A stretch of DNA of 64,000 bases, from contig NZ_CAOJCN010000017.1 of NCBI RefSeq assembly GCF_948329515.1, positions 62,001 to 126,000 on the forward strand. Reading direction: 5' to 3'. Below are positions 17,901-26,200 of the stretch, one piece after another (position 1 is the stretch's first letter; the number at the start of each line of letters is the position of its first letter). This DNA is from Cohnella rhizoplanae (GTDB lineage Bacteria; Bacillota; Bacilli; Paenibacillales; Paenibacillaceae). The notes under the pieces are model-generated. The model did not search any database. It saw only the letters and a program-made list of their open reading frames with translations, and had not been told where the DNA came from. Made by a program: the position numbers and the translations under genes.

Positions 17901-20548
17901 GCGAAGCCGGCTTCGACAACCAGCTGACCGAGCTCGACGTGTCGGTCTACACGAATAACAGCACGAGCTACGAGCCGATCCCGGAAGACATTCTGGTCAA
18001 GCAGGGCTATCGCTTCAAGGAGCTGTTCAAGGAGCTGGTCCGGCTCGACGAGGCGGGCAAGGCGGCGGGCAACACGGAGGGCTGGATCAGCAATGTCACG
18101 CTGTGGGGCGTCGCGGACGACTATACGTGGCTGCACAACCGCGGCACGACCCGTCAGGACGCGCCGTTCCCGTTCGACAAGCGGCACCAGGCCAAGTATG
18201 CCTATTGGGGCATGATCGAGGCTGTGAAAACGTTGGTTCCCTCCAAGCTGCCGCTCACCGCGAAGGCCGCGAACGCGTCGCAGGGCAAGCCGGCGAACGC
18301 GGCGGATAAAGCCTGGCAGACGGTGCCGGCGCTGCATACCGAGAGCCTCGGCACGCTGGGGGCCGAAGTGAAGACGCTGTGGGATGCGCAGCATCTATAC
18401 GTGCGCGTGGCGGTCCAGGATCTTACCGATACCGTGACCGATCAGGTCGAGCTGTTCGTCGACGACGGCGGCATCCGCAAGCTGACCTTCCCGCGGGATT
18501 ATGCCGACATCGCCAAGACGACGGACGGTTACGTGCTGCAGACGGCGATTCCGTTCGAAGGCGCGCTGGGCGCGCAGGTGAAGTTCGACGTGCGGGTCAC
18601 CGACAAAGGCATCAACGACGGCTCGGAGCAAGGCGGCAACGGCGTCATCGTCTCTTGGAGCGATCCGCGCAGCGCGCAGGACGGCGACAGCCTCGGCTAC
18701 GGCGTGCTGACCTACATCGAGGCGACGCGTCTCGGCAAGGCCATGCGCGGCACGCCGGTCATCGACGGCGAAGCCGACGGCATCTGGTCGGCGGCGCCGG
18801 CCTACCGGACCGACGTCGTCGTCGAGCAGCAGGGCGGCGCGGCGGCCAAGGCCGAGTTCCGCGCGCTGTGGGATGCCGAGTACCTGTACGTCTACGCCGT
18901 CGTGACGGACAGCGTGCTGAGCGACGCCATCGCGAACGCCTGGGAGCAGGACTCGGTGGAGATCTTCGTCGATCCGAACAACGGCAAGACGGCGAGCTAC
19001 GAGGACGACGACGGTCAATACCGCATCAGTTATAAAAATGCCAAAACGGTAGGCGGTCATGCCACCGACTCGAACTACACCTCGGCGACCAAGCTGACGG
19101 ACGGCGGTTACGCCGTGGAGGCAGCGATCGCGCTCGACACGATCTCGCCGGCCGTAGGCAGCCTCATCGGCTTCGACCTGCAGGTCAACAACGATCAGGA
19201 CGCCGGGACGCGCGACAGCGTATTTACTTGGAACGACCCGACCGGCCAATCCTATGCGAACACGTCGAGGTTCGGCGTGCTGGAGCTCGCGGAGATGGGC
19301 GGGGAGCAGCCGAACCCTGGCACGGGCACCCTCGGCTCCGGGACGAATCCGGGAACGCCGTCGGTCGCCGGCCAGATCCAGGCGACCGTGGATGCGAGCG
19401 GCCAAGCGACGGCGAGCGTAGGCGCTGCGGCGTTCGCCGCGGCGCTGAAGGAGGCGAAAGACGGGCGCATCAGCTTCGGCATCCGTCTGCCGGACGATGC
19501 GAAGGGCGTCGCGGTCAAGCTGCCGCTCGCGCAGGTCAAGGCGGCAGTCGATGCGGGCGTCCGGGAAATCCGGATCGATACGGGTCTGGCCGCGGTGGCG
19601 CTCCCCGTGTCGCTGTTTGAAGGCGCGGGCCAAGCCGGCGACGTCGAGCTGAGCGTGAGCCGCGCCGATCCCGCGGCGTTGTCCGAGGAGGCGCGGGGCC
19701 GGATCGGAGACCGGCCGGTCTACGATTTCAGTCTCAGCGCAGGCGGGCAGCGCATCGGGGCGTTCGGCGAGGGCGAGCGCGTTAACGTAACCATTCCGTA
19801 TGCCTTGGAGCCCGGCGTGCTGCCGGGGCAGATCGTAATTTACTATATTTCCGAAGACACGGGAAGCCTCGAAGTGGTCAAGAACGGCCGATACGATGCG
19901 TCCGCCGGCACGGCGACGTTTAGCGCCAGCCACTTTAGCCTCTACGCGGCCGCGCCATCGCAAGTCCGCTTCGCGGACGAGAATCGGGCGGTCTGGGCAA
20001 GAGACAGTATCCTCGCATTGGCGGCGCGCGGCATCGTGAACGGTTTCGCCGGCGCATCCGGCGCGCCAGTTGCCTCCTTCGCGCCGGACCGGTCGGTGAC
20101 GCGGGCGGAATTCGCGCAGATGCTCGTGCGCGCGCTCGATCTGAAGCCCGGCGAAGCGTCCGCGAGCCTGCCGTTCGCGGACGTGAAGGCGGATGCGTGG
20201 TACGCAGGCGCCGCTGCGGCAGCTTACCAAGCGGGGATCGTACAGGGCAGGGACGACGGCACCTTCGGCGGTCAGGACCGGATCAGCCGCCAGGATATGG
20301 CGGTCATGACGTACCGGGCGCTGATCGCATCCGGGCAGCCGGACCTGGACGCGACGGACGCGGAGACTGCAGAAGGCTTCGCGGACGAAGGGGCCATCGC
20401 GGTCTATGCCCGCGAGGCCGTGGCGGCCCTGAGGCCATCCGGCATCGCCCATGGCATGCCGGATGGCAGCTTTGCGCCGGGCGGCACGTCCAACCGGGCG
20501 CAGGCCGCGGTCATGCTGGATCGGCTGCTGCAACTGGAGCTGCGGTGA
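14924..20548 (+). CDS. Cell-wall-anchored multidomain GH10 xylanase with CE4 deacetylase and SLH domains
   Basis: A 1,874-residue secreted enzyme. Order: signal peptide (1-35), CBM4/22-like (36-190), NodB/CE4 deacetylase (199-419; TFDDG at 262-266, metal histidines H320 and H324, RPRMLAYPNG), two more CBM4/22-like modules (429-582, 599-745), GH10 (753-1105; acid E896 in DVVNEVID, nucleophile E1003 in LTELDVSVY), two CBM9 modules (1110-1265, 1266-1459), a beta-domain (1483-1675) and three SLH repeats (1683-1874) for binding wall polymers. It would cut xylan and perhaps remove acetyl groups at the surface, feeding the ABC transporter. The ATG at 14924 follows AAGGGGGA by eight bases; an upstream TTG at 14885 lacks a binding site. 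Confidence 0.93.
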   Translation: MWKRRLKAALALVLGIAIAAPSGWGAGQASAAAVGDTVMSASFDTGTDGWFKRGTETVAQSTATAQSGAGSLLATGRTATWNGPGVNANALVPGATYDFSIYAKLKEDSAVATATVELTINQQGLPQNDPGAYAKIDAKPVTAADWVLLQGRMTADARATGYQVYVQSTDNATVDYYVDAFAVKLVSLPSEEPQPSTTIPVVLYHKVNAVAESGNDYQTTLDLFKKQMKYLSDNGYTTLSAKQYEEMLSGDLAPPERPILLTFDDGTPDFYTNAWPVLKQYGMKATLFIVADWIGEGKYGMTTAQLEALAADPNLDLQNHTKTHGDLTQMAKSTAQADIAAGGAFLESLTGERPRMLAYPNGAFNADVAQAAAAEGIELAFKVGSGITRPTDDKLALGREMVLAGDTLATFASKIGGPTPPAEPGPVSGTVVLSQSFEDGQAGGWENLSWGGTGTIGVSPDTASDGAKSLKYSGRGSRASSPTLNLTGVMQSGRTYDLSLKVRLGEGTDTLHLASKVASPLLENQYPWLAGEREAGADGWTTFEVKSYEVPASTSELRIWVESATSSTSVADMYIDEVVVKDVTPDDGTPGGGEQDQSGVLADFEDGQGDWVRRFGDGNIAVSDAANHTAGGSSSLLTTVSQQYDGPLLDVMGKMHKGFKYSLSAWVRMAPGQSPTALRISVQSGDSAFTNVSANANVTADGWVQLSGTFTVATTPSVLRAYVEAADSIGDERSFYLDDFALAYVGPVAGPLPIQTDIDPLKEAYADAFKIGAAVEPAQIEGDAKALVDYHYSSIVAENSTKPASLNPSEGEWNWASADKIALYAKDHGLDFRLHTLAWHSQAAEWMFRDEAGQPLAATPANKTLVLERLTTYIETVARHFKALGVQIQSVDVVNEVIDEGQPDGMRKSEWFRLTGTDFIKTAFTVARRELPDAKLYINDYNTHDPKKRDFLFNLATTLRDAGVPIDGVGHQTHINVSGPSVQQISDSIRKFGEAGFDNQLTELDVSVYTNNSTSYEPIPEDILVKQGYRFKELFKELVRLDEAGKAAGNTEGWISNVTLWGVADDYTWLHNRGTTRQDAPFPFDKRHQAKYAYWGMIEAVKTLVPSKLPLTAKAANASQGKPANAADKAWQTVPALHTESLGTLGAEVKTLWDAQHLYVRVAVQDLTDTVTDQVELFVDDGGIRKLTFPRDYADIAKTTDGYVLQTAIPFEGALGAQVKFDVRVTDKGINDGSEQGGNGVIVSWSDPRSAQDGDSLGYGVLTYIEATRLGKAMRGTPVIDGEADGIWSAAPAYRTDVVVEQQGGAAAKAEFRALWDAEYLYVYAVVTDSVLSDAIANAWEQDSVEIFVDPNNGKTASYEDDDGQYRISYKNAKTVGGHATDSNYTSATKLTDGGYAVEAAIALDTISPAVGSLIGFDLQVNNDQDAGTRDSVFTWNDPTGQSYANTSRFGVLELAEMGGEQPNPGTGTLGSGTNPGTPSVAGQIQATVDASGQATASVGAAAFAAALKEAKDGRISFGIRLPDDAKGVAVKLPLAQVKAAVDAGVREIRIDTGLAAVALPVSLFEGAGQAGDVELSVSRADPAALSEEARGRIGDRPVYDFSLSAGGQRIGAFGEGERVNVTIPYALEPGVLPGQIVIYYISEDTGSLEVVKNGRYDASAGTATFSASHFSLYAAAPSQVRFADENRAVWARDSILALAARGIVNGFAGASGAPVASFAPDRSVTRAEFAQMLVRALDLKPGEASASLPFADVKADAWYAGAAAAAYQAGIVQGRDDGTFGGQDRISRQDMAVMTYRALIASGQPDLDATDAETAEGFADEGAIAVYAREAVAALRPSGIAHGMPDGSFAPGGTSNRAQAAVMLDRLLQLELR

Positions 20549-20609
20549 TCGGGGCGGCGATGCCCTCCCGACATGCTGGCGATTAACGACGACGTTGCCG
20601 AAATACAGA

Positions 20610-20654
20610 GAGACAAGAAGACCCCGCGCCAACCGGCGCGAGGTCTTCTTGTCT
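20610..20654 (+). terminator. Strong hairpin terminator after the xylanase gene
   Basis: AGACAAGAAGACC pairs with GGTCTTCTTGTCT, with GCGCC/GGCGC inside. The 3' arm is T-rich but no separate T tract follows, so it acts as an imperfect intrinsic terminator or mRNA 3'-end protector. Confidence 0.7.
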
Positions 20655-20685
20655 TGGAGGGCGGCATAAAAATCAAAATTAGTAC

Positions 20686-20716
20686 TTGAAGCTTACGTAA
20701 CGTAATGAATTATGCT
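20686..20716 (+). promoter_or_regulatory. MerR-type promoter (19-bp spacer with central dyad) for the MFS gene
   Basis: TTGAAG at 20686-20691 and TATGCT at 20711-20716 are separated by 19 bases. The spacer holds TTACGTAACGTAA (20693-20705), a dyad whose halves match except at the centre. Over-long spacers with a dyad between -35 and -10 are the hallmark of promoters twisted open by MerR-family activators such as BmrR or Mta. The MFS start codon is 59 bases downstream. No merR gene lies in the window nearby. Confidence 0.65.
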
Positions 20717-20774
20717 GCGGATACCGGTGAAAAACCTTGTTATAACGAGGTTCGCTAAGGAGGATTAATCAACG

Positions 20775-22325
20775 ATGATAAACGGAATTAAAAGGCAGGC
20801 CGGCATGCGTGAGTGGGTCGGGCTCGCGGTTCTTGCCCTGCCAGCCCTTCTTGTGTCGATCGATCTCTCGGTCATGATCCTGGCTCTGCCGCACATCGGC
20901 GCCGACCTGGGCGCCGATAGCGCGCAGCAGTTGTGGATCATCGACATCTACGGGTTCATGCTCGCGGGCTTCTTGATTACGATGGGCACGCTGGGCGATC
21001 GGATCGGGCGGCGCAGACTGCTGCTCATCGGCGGAACGGCGTTTATGATCGCCTCGGTATGGGCCGCCTTCTCCACAAGCGCCGGGATGCTCATTGCGGC
21101 ACGAGCCCTTCTCGGTATCGCCGGCGCGACCGTGTCGCCGTCCACGCTAGCCTTGATCGGCAATATGTTCGGCAACCCCAAGCAGCGCTCTCTTGCCATC
21201 GGCATATGGATGACATGCTCGATGGGCGGCATGGCGCTCGGACCGGTCGTCGGCGGCATGGTGCTGGATCAATTCCGGTGGGGCTCGGTATTCCTGCTGG
21301 GCGTGCCGGTCATGCTGCTTCTGTTGCTCGCCGGTCCAGCGTTGCTGCCCGAATACCGGCACCCCCAAGCCGGTCGGCTGGATATGATGAGCGTAGCGTT
21401 GTCGCTGGGCACGATCCTGCCCGTCATTTACGGACTCAAGGAGATGGCCAAGTACGGGCTGCAGACCGTACCTGTACTGCTCATACTAGCCGGTCTTGTC
21501 CTCGGGGCCGCATTCGTATCGCGGCAGCGCAAGCTCGCCAGTCCTCTGCTGGATCTAAGGCTGTTCGCGAGTCCCGGCTTCGGTGCTGCGCTAGGGGGTA
21601 TGTTCGGTATCACGCTGACAGGAGCGACCATGCTCTTTGTCGCGCAATACCTTCAATTGGTGCAGGGAATGTCGCCCCTTCAGACAGGCTTGCTTACGCT
21701 TCCGGGGGTCATGGCCTCGATGCTCGGCATGTTTTTCTCGCCGCTGATCGCGCGTCGGATCCGACCGGCGCGATTAATCGGAGCGGGGCTGCTGATATCG
21801 GCCGCAGGTTGTTTTATGCTCACGCAGACAGGCGTTGAATCGGGTCTTGCGGTGCTGGTGCTCGGATACGTCTGCTTCAATCTCGGTTCGGCTCCTCTGC
21901 CGAGCCTGTCTAGCGATCTTGTCGTCGGTTCCGCCCCGCCGGAAAAGGCAGGATCTGCGGCCGCCTTGCTGCAAACGAGCGGCGAGTTCGCTTTTGCGCT
22001 GGGTATCGCAATCTTGGGCAGCGTCGGCACGGGCGTTTACCGCAACCAGGTGGCGAGCGCGATTCCGGCCGGCCTGCCGGCGTCCGCCGTACAAGCCGCG
22101 CGCGACAATCTGGCCGGCGCCACAGCCGTATCTCAAGGTCTTTCCGGACAGGTCGGCGAGACCTTGCTCGCGGGAGCGCGCGCAGCCTTTACGAGCGGGT
22201 TGCATGCCGTCGCTGGAGCCAGCGGCGTAATTATGCTCGCGGTCGTCGTCCTTGCCATTACACGACTGCGACACTTGCGACCGATCGGCGAGCATCAGGC
22301 GAACACCGTCGATCCAAGGTCATAG
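20775..22325 (+). CDS. DHA2-family MFS drug exporter (14 TM)
   Basis: A 516-residue proton-driven multidrug exporter. Motif D1 in TM1 (LPALLVSIDLSVMILALPHI), motif A (GTLGDRIGRRRLLLIGG, about 70-86) and motif C in TM5 (GMALGPVVGG) place it in the DHA2/QacA-SmvA branch with 14 TM segments. AAGGAGG lies about nine bases before the ATG. The promoter upstream has MerR-type geometry, which fits induction by drugs. It is monocistronic as far as can be seen. Substrate unknown; quaternary cations or antiseptics are typical for close relatives. Confidence 0.9.
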   Translation: MINGIKRQAGMREWVGLAVLALPALLVSIDLSVMILALPHIGADLGADSAQQLWIIDIYGFMLAGFLITMGTLGDRIGRRRLLLIGGTAFMIASVWAAFSTSAGMLIAARALLGIAGATVSPSTLALIGNMFGNPKQRSLAIGIWMTCSMGGMALGPVVGGMVLDQFRWGSVFLLGVPVMLLLLLAGPALLPEYRHPQAGRLDMMSVALSLGTILPVIYGLKEMAKYGLQTVPVLLILAGLVLGAAFVSRQRKLASPLLDLRLFASPGFGAALGGMFGITLTGATMLFVAQYLQLVQGMSPLQTGLLTLPGVMASMLGMFFSPLIARRIRPARLIGAGLLISAAGCFMLTQTGVESGLAVLVLGYVCFNLGSAPLPSLSSDLVVGSAPPEKAGSAAALLQTSGEFAFALGIAILGSVGTGVYRNQVASAIPAGLPASAVQAARDNLAGATAVSQGLSGQVGETLLAGARAAFTSGLHAVAGASGVIMLAVVVLAITRLRHLRPIGEHQANTVDPRS

Positions 22326-22492
22326 GAGAAGGCGGATGCAAATGATGAGAAGATTCTCAATATATTCTAATAAATAACGAAAAAATATGATGGGGCGGCG
22401 TTTTCTTCTCTTTGTGGGAAATATTAGGGTGTTTCAAATGTGCTATCGTGGGTTTCGGCGATACACATTACATACATCCGGGAGGAACTCAC

Positions 22493-23230
22493 ATGTCTAA
22501 AACGAAGCCTATACTACGTCGGATTCTATCTGTCGGTTTATGCGCGGCGATCGGCTTGGGGGTCGCTACGGTCGGACAAGCCTCGTTCACGCCAAAAGCA
22601 TCCGCGGCTACCGTATACGAGACGAAGGTGACGAGCGGCGTCAACCTGCGGGTCAGCGCGTCCGCGAGCTCGGGCGTTATTCGAATGATTCATGCGGGAG
22701 AAAAGGTCCACGTCGTCGGTCAGGCGAACAGTTACTGGCTGCATGTATTCGATCAGAAGGGCAACTCGGGATACATATCCTCCGGCGATCAATATACCAA
22801 TTACGGCGGCAGCGGCGGCGGTTCGGCGCCGGCCTCCGGCGGCGCGAGGGCCGATCAAGTCATCGCGATCGCCAAGAGCTACATGGGCCGCGTCAGTTAC
22901 GACTACGGCACGCGCAATCCGTCCAGACTGATCTTCGACTGCTCGTCGTTCACCGAATTCGTCTTCGCCAAGGTCGGCGTCGACCTGAAGTGGGGCACCA
23001 AGCACCAGAAATCCGCCGGCTCCTTCGTGAGCAAGGGCAATCTGGCCAAAGGGGACCTGGTGTTCTTCGATACGGTAGGCAGCAACAACGGGGTCATCAA
23101 TCACGTCGGGATCTACATGGGCAACGGGCAGGTCATCCACGACACGCCTTCCGTCGACGGACTATTGATCAGCTCGGTGAATTCGGGCTACTGGTCTTCG
23201 CACTACGTATCCGCGCGCCGCGTCCTGTAA
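22493..23230 (+). CDS. Secreted SH3b-NlpC/P60 cell-wall endopeptidase
   Basis: A 245-residue wall hydrolase. A signal peptide (1-39, cleavage near KASAA) is followed by a bacterial SH3 domain (about 41-103; VTSGVNLRVSASASSGV) and a Gly/Ser linker. The NlpC/P60 domain (about 120-245) has catalytic C150 in FDCSSFTEF, H204 in NHVGIYMG and H216 in VIHDTP. Such enzymes cut peptidoglycan stem peptides during growth or separation. The ATG at 22493 is fixed by GGGAGGA seven bases upstream; the longer frame from 22412 is not credible. A strong bidirectional terminator follows. Confidence 0.92.
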   Translation: MSKTKPILRRILSVGLCAAIGLGVATVGQASFTPKASAATVYETKVTSGVNLRVSASASSGVIRMIHAGEKVHVVGQANSYWLHVFDQKGNSGYISSGDQYTNYGGSGGGSAPASGGARADQVIAIAKSYMGRVSYDYGTRNPSRLIFDCSSFTEFVFAKVGVDLKWGTKHQKSAGSFVSKGNLAKGDLVFFDTVGSNNGVINHVGIYMGNGQVIHDTPSVDGLLISSVNSGYWSSHYVSARRVL

Positions 23231-23246
23231 CTTCGAGTCAACCGAA

Positions 23247-23297
23247 AAAGAGGGTTACCCTGCCGGCAATCATGCCGGTGCAGGGTAACCCTTTTTC
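23247..23297. terminator. Bidirectional terminator between convergent genes
   Basis: GGGTTACCCTGCCGGCA at 23253-23269 pairs with TGCCGGTGCAGGGTAACCC with one bulge. It is flanked by A5 on the left and T5 on the right, so it works on both strands. Its right edge touches the stop codon of the NRPS gene on the minus strand. Confidence 0.92.
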
Positions 23298-26200
23298 ATA
23301 CGCTTGCCGTTCCGCCGCGCGGATCCGCCTGCAGGAGCGACTTCGGCTCCGGAAAATAACCGATCGAAACCGCGTAGCCGATCATTTTGCGAAGATAACT
23401 TTCGTCCGCCGGCGCGCAGCGGATGTCCGTATCCGCAAGGAACGAGGACGTGACCCGACAGCCGTAGCGGTAATCGGAATCCTTGGCGCCGTCGCCTTCC
23501 AGTTGGGCGATCGCCAGCTTTAACGCTTCCGGGTCTTTGGGAACGGCAGCGTCGAACAGCCAGTTCGCGTAGTCCGCAAAATCGAGCGTCTCCACCGGGT
23601 AACCGAAAGCGCCCAGCATCTCGATCATCCGATCGTAACGAACGGGTTCCGGGTTGCAAATGTGGAAGAGGCGTCCCGCCGTGTCCGGCCGCAGCGCGAG
23701 GTGTACGATCGATCGGCCCGCGTAGTCGATGGGAGTGAAGTCCACGTCCCAGTTCGCTGCCGGCGCTTTTCCGAGCAGCAGCATCGCCTTGATCATCCGG
23801 TAGAACGCGTTGTTGTCGATATTCTGCTGAAACTGCCCGCTGTCGGCGTGGCAGGATAGGTTGCCCGCCCTGTAGACGTTGACGTCCAGTCCGCGGTTCG
23901 CTGCGGCCATGAGCCATTTCTCGGCTTCGAGCTTGCTCTGCGTGTACAGATTGTCGACCTTCAGGCCCTCGTCGAACGCGGGGCGGGAGAGCTGGTCTTC
24001 CCACTGTCCGCTGAGCGCGAGATCTTCCGGAATGCCGAGCGTCGAGATGTGGTGGAACCTCACGCCGCGATCCAATGTCTCGGCGAGCTCGATCAGACGG
24101 CGCGTCGCGAGGACGTTCGACCTGTCGAAATGTTCGGCGTCGCCGAAATGCCGTACGTCCGCCGCGCTGTGGAGGATGGCATCCACGTTCGAACGGACGA
24201 ACTGTCCGTCCGCGGGCGACAGTCCCAGCCCGGGCTGCGACAAGTCTCCTTCCACGACATAGACCCGGCCGTCCAGCAGATCGAGCGACGAGGGTCCGAA
24301 GTAATGCGCCATCGTCTTCTGAATCCTGAACTGCGCGGAGTCGGCCCCGCTTGAACGCGCGATGCAGATGATCTTGGCCTCGCTCTGGACGAGCAGCTCA
24401 TATAGCAGATATGCGCCGAGATAGCCGGTCGCGCCGGTCAGCAGTACGGCGGCAGGCGAGCTATGGCGGACCGCGGAGGCCGACGCCTGCCCCAGAACGG
24501 CAGGATGCTCTTCAAGCGGAATGACCTCGCCTCCCACGTAGGCTTTGCGGGAGCCCGCGGCCTTCGATTTTAACTGCTCCGCGCGCTCCGCCAGCTTCTC
24601 GATCGTTCTGCATTCGAAAAAGTCGTTGATGCCGATGTCGGGCAACCGCGGTTTGAGCAGGACGAGCACGTGGATGATCGCCAAGGAATCGCCGCCGATC
24701 TCGAAGAAGTCGTCATGGATGCCGATCTTGCTCAATTCGAGACCCTCCTGCCAGGCGGCCGCGATGGCGGCTTGGGTCTCGTTGGCGGGCGGCGCATAGC
24801 GATCGTCATGCGGCTGGTCCTCGCGCAGCTCGTAGCCCGCAAGCTTCTTGCGGTCGATTTTCCCGGTCGGAGAGATCGGCATGTCCTCCAGCTGAACGAC
24901 CTGCTTCGGCACGAAGTAGGAGGGGAGCTTCTCGCCCAGCAGCCGCTTGATCTCGGCAGCCGGCACCCGTCCTCCGTCCTTGGACGTGAAGAAGCCGACG
25001 AGCATGTTCTGACCGTCCTTCTCCTTTTTCGGCACGACGGCGATGTTCTGCACGTTCGGAATCTTGGCAAAAGCATCCTCGATCTCGCCGATCTCGATCC
25101 GATGTCCGCGGATCTTGATCTGCGAGTCCCTGCGGCCCACGTACTCGATCGTGCCGTCGGGCAGCAGCTTCGCGAAGTCTCCCGACTTGTAGATCCACCC
25201 GCCCGGCTCGAACGGATTCGGCACGAACGCTTCCCTCGTCTTCTCGGGCTGGTTGAGATAGCCCTTGGCCAGCCCCACCGTGGAGATGAGCACCTCGCCG
25301 TGGACGTTGACCGGGCACAGACGGTTCTCCTCGTTGACGATGTAGACTTTGTAATTGCCGATGGGCCTTCCGATCGGCACGTTCGCCAGATCGTCGGGGA
25401 TGTAGTCCCTGATCGTATGGGTGGTCGTGCACACCGTGCACTCGGTTGGCCCGTATACGTTCACGATCGAGACGGCATCCTTGAATTTGCGCTGAAAGGC
25501 GCGTACTTGCTCGCCGTAGAGCGCTTCGCCGGCTACCGTGATCAGGTGGACCCGTGATAGCTTGCGATATCCTTCATCTGATAGATACGCCGACAGCTGA
25601 TTGAAGAATACGGTCGGCAGGATCGCGACGATCGTCGTCCCCGTCCGCTCAACGGCCGAAGCGAACGCTTCGACCGACATCCGCTCGGCGGGGGACAGCA
25701 GGTACAGCTCGGCGCCGTAGAACAACGCGCCGATCGTATCCCATACGGAGGCGTCGAAGCTGTACGTGGCGAATTGGGTCAGGACGTCGTCCGGCCCGAT
25801 CCGGCAATCTCTCCGGACGGATTCCCCCAGATTGACGACGCCCTCATGCGCGATGAGCGCGCCCTTCGGGCGACCGGTCGATCCCGACGTATAGATGACA
25901 TAAGCGAGATCGCCCGGATCGGAACCCGCGTTGGGATTGGTCGAGCCGTCGTATGCAGGAAAGCCCGCTTCGACGTCGATGATGGCCTTGACCGTCCCGA
26001 TTCCCGCGCACAGCCGGTCCGCGATCGGCGCGTATCTGCCTTTCGTCAGCACGAATGCCGATTCCGTATCCTCCACGATATAGCGGTTCCGCTCGTCGGG
26101 ATGCTCCGGGTCCACCGGTACGTATGCCCCGCCGGCCTTCAGGACGCCGAGCAGGCTCGCGACGAGCGCCGTGCTGCGCTCCATGAGGATCGTAACGAAT

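Noticed and set aside
22326..22492. c-di-AMP (ydaO) riboswitch before the NlpC/P60 gene
   Set aside because: The leader is too short and the conserved ydaO blocks are not visible.
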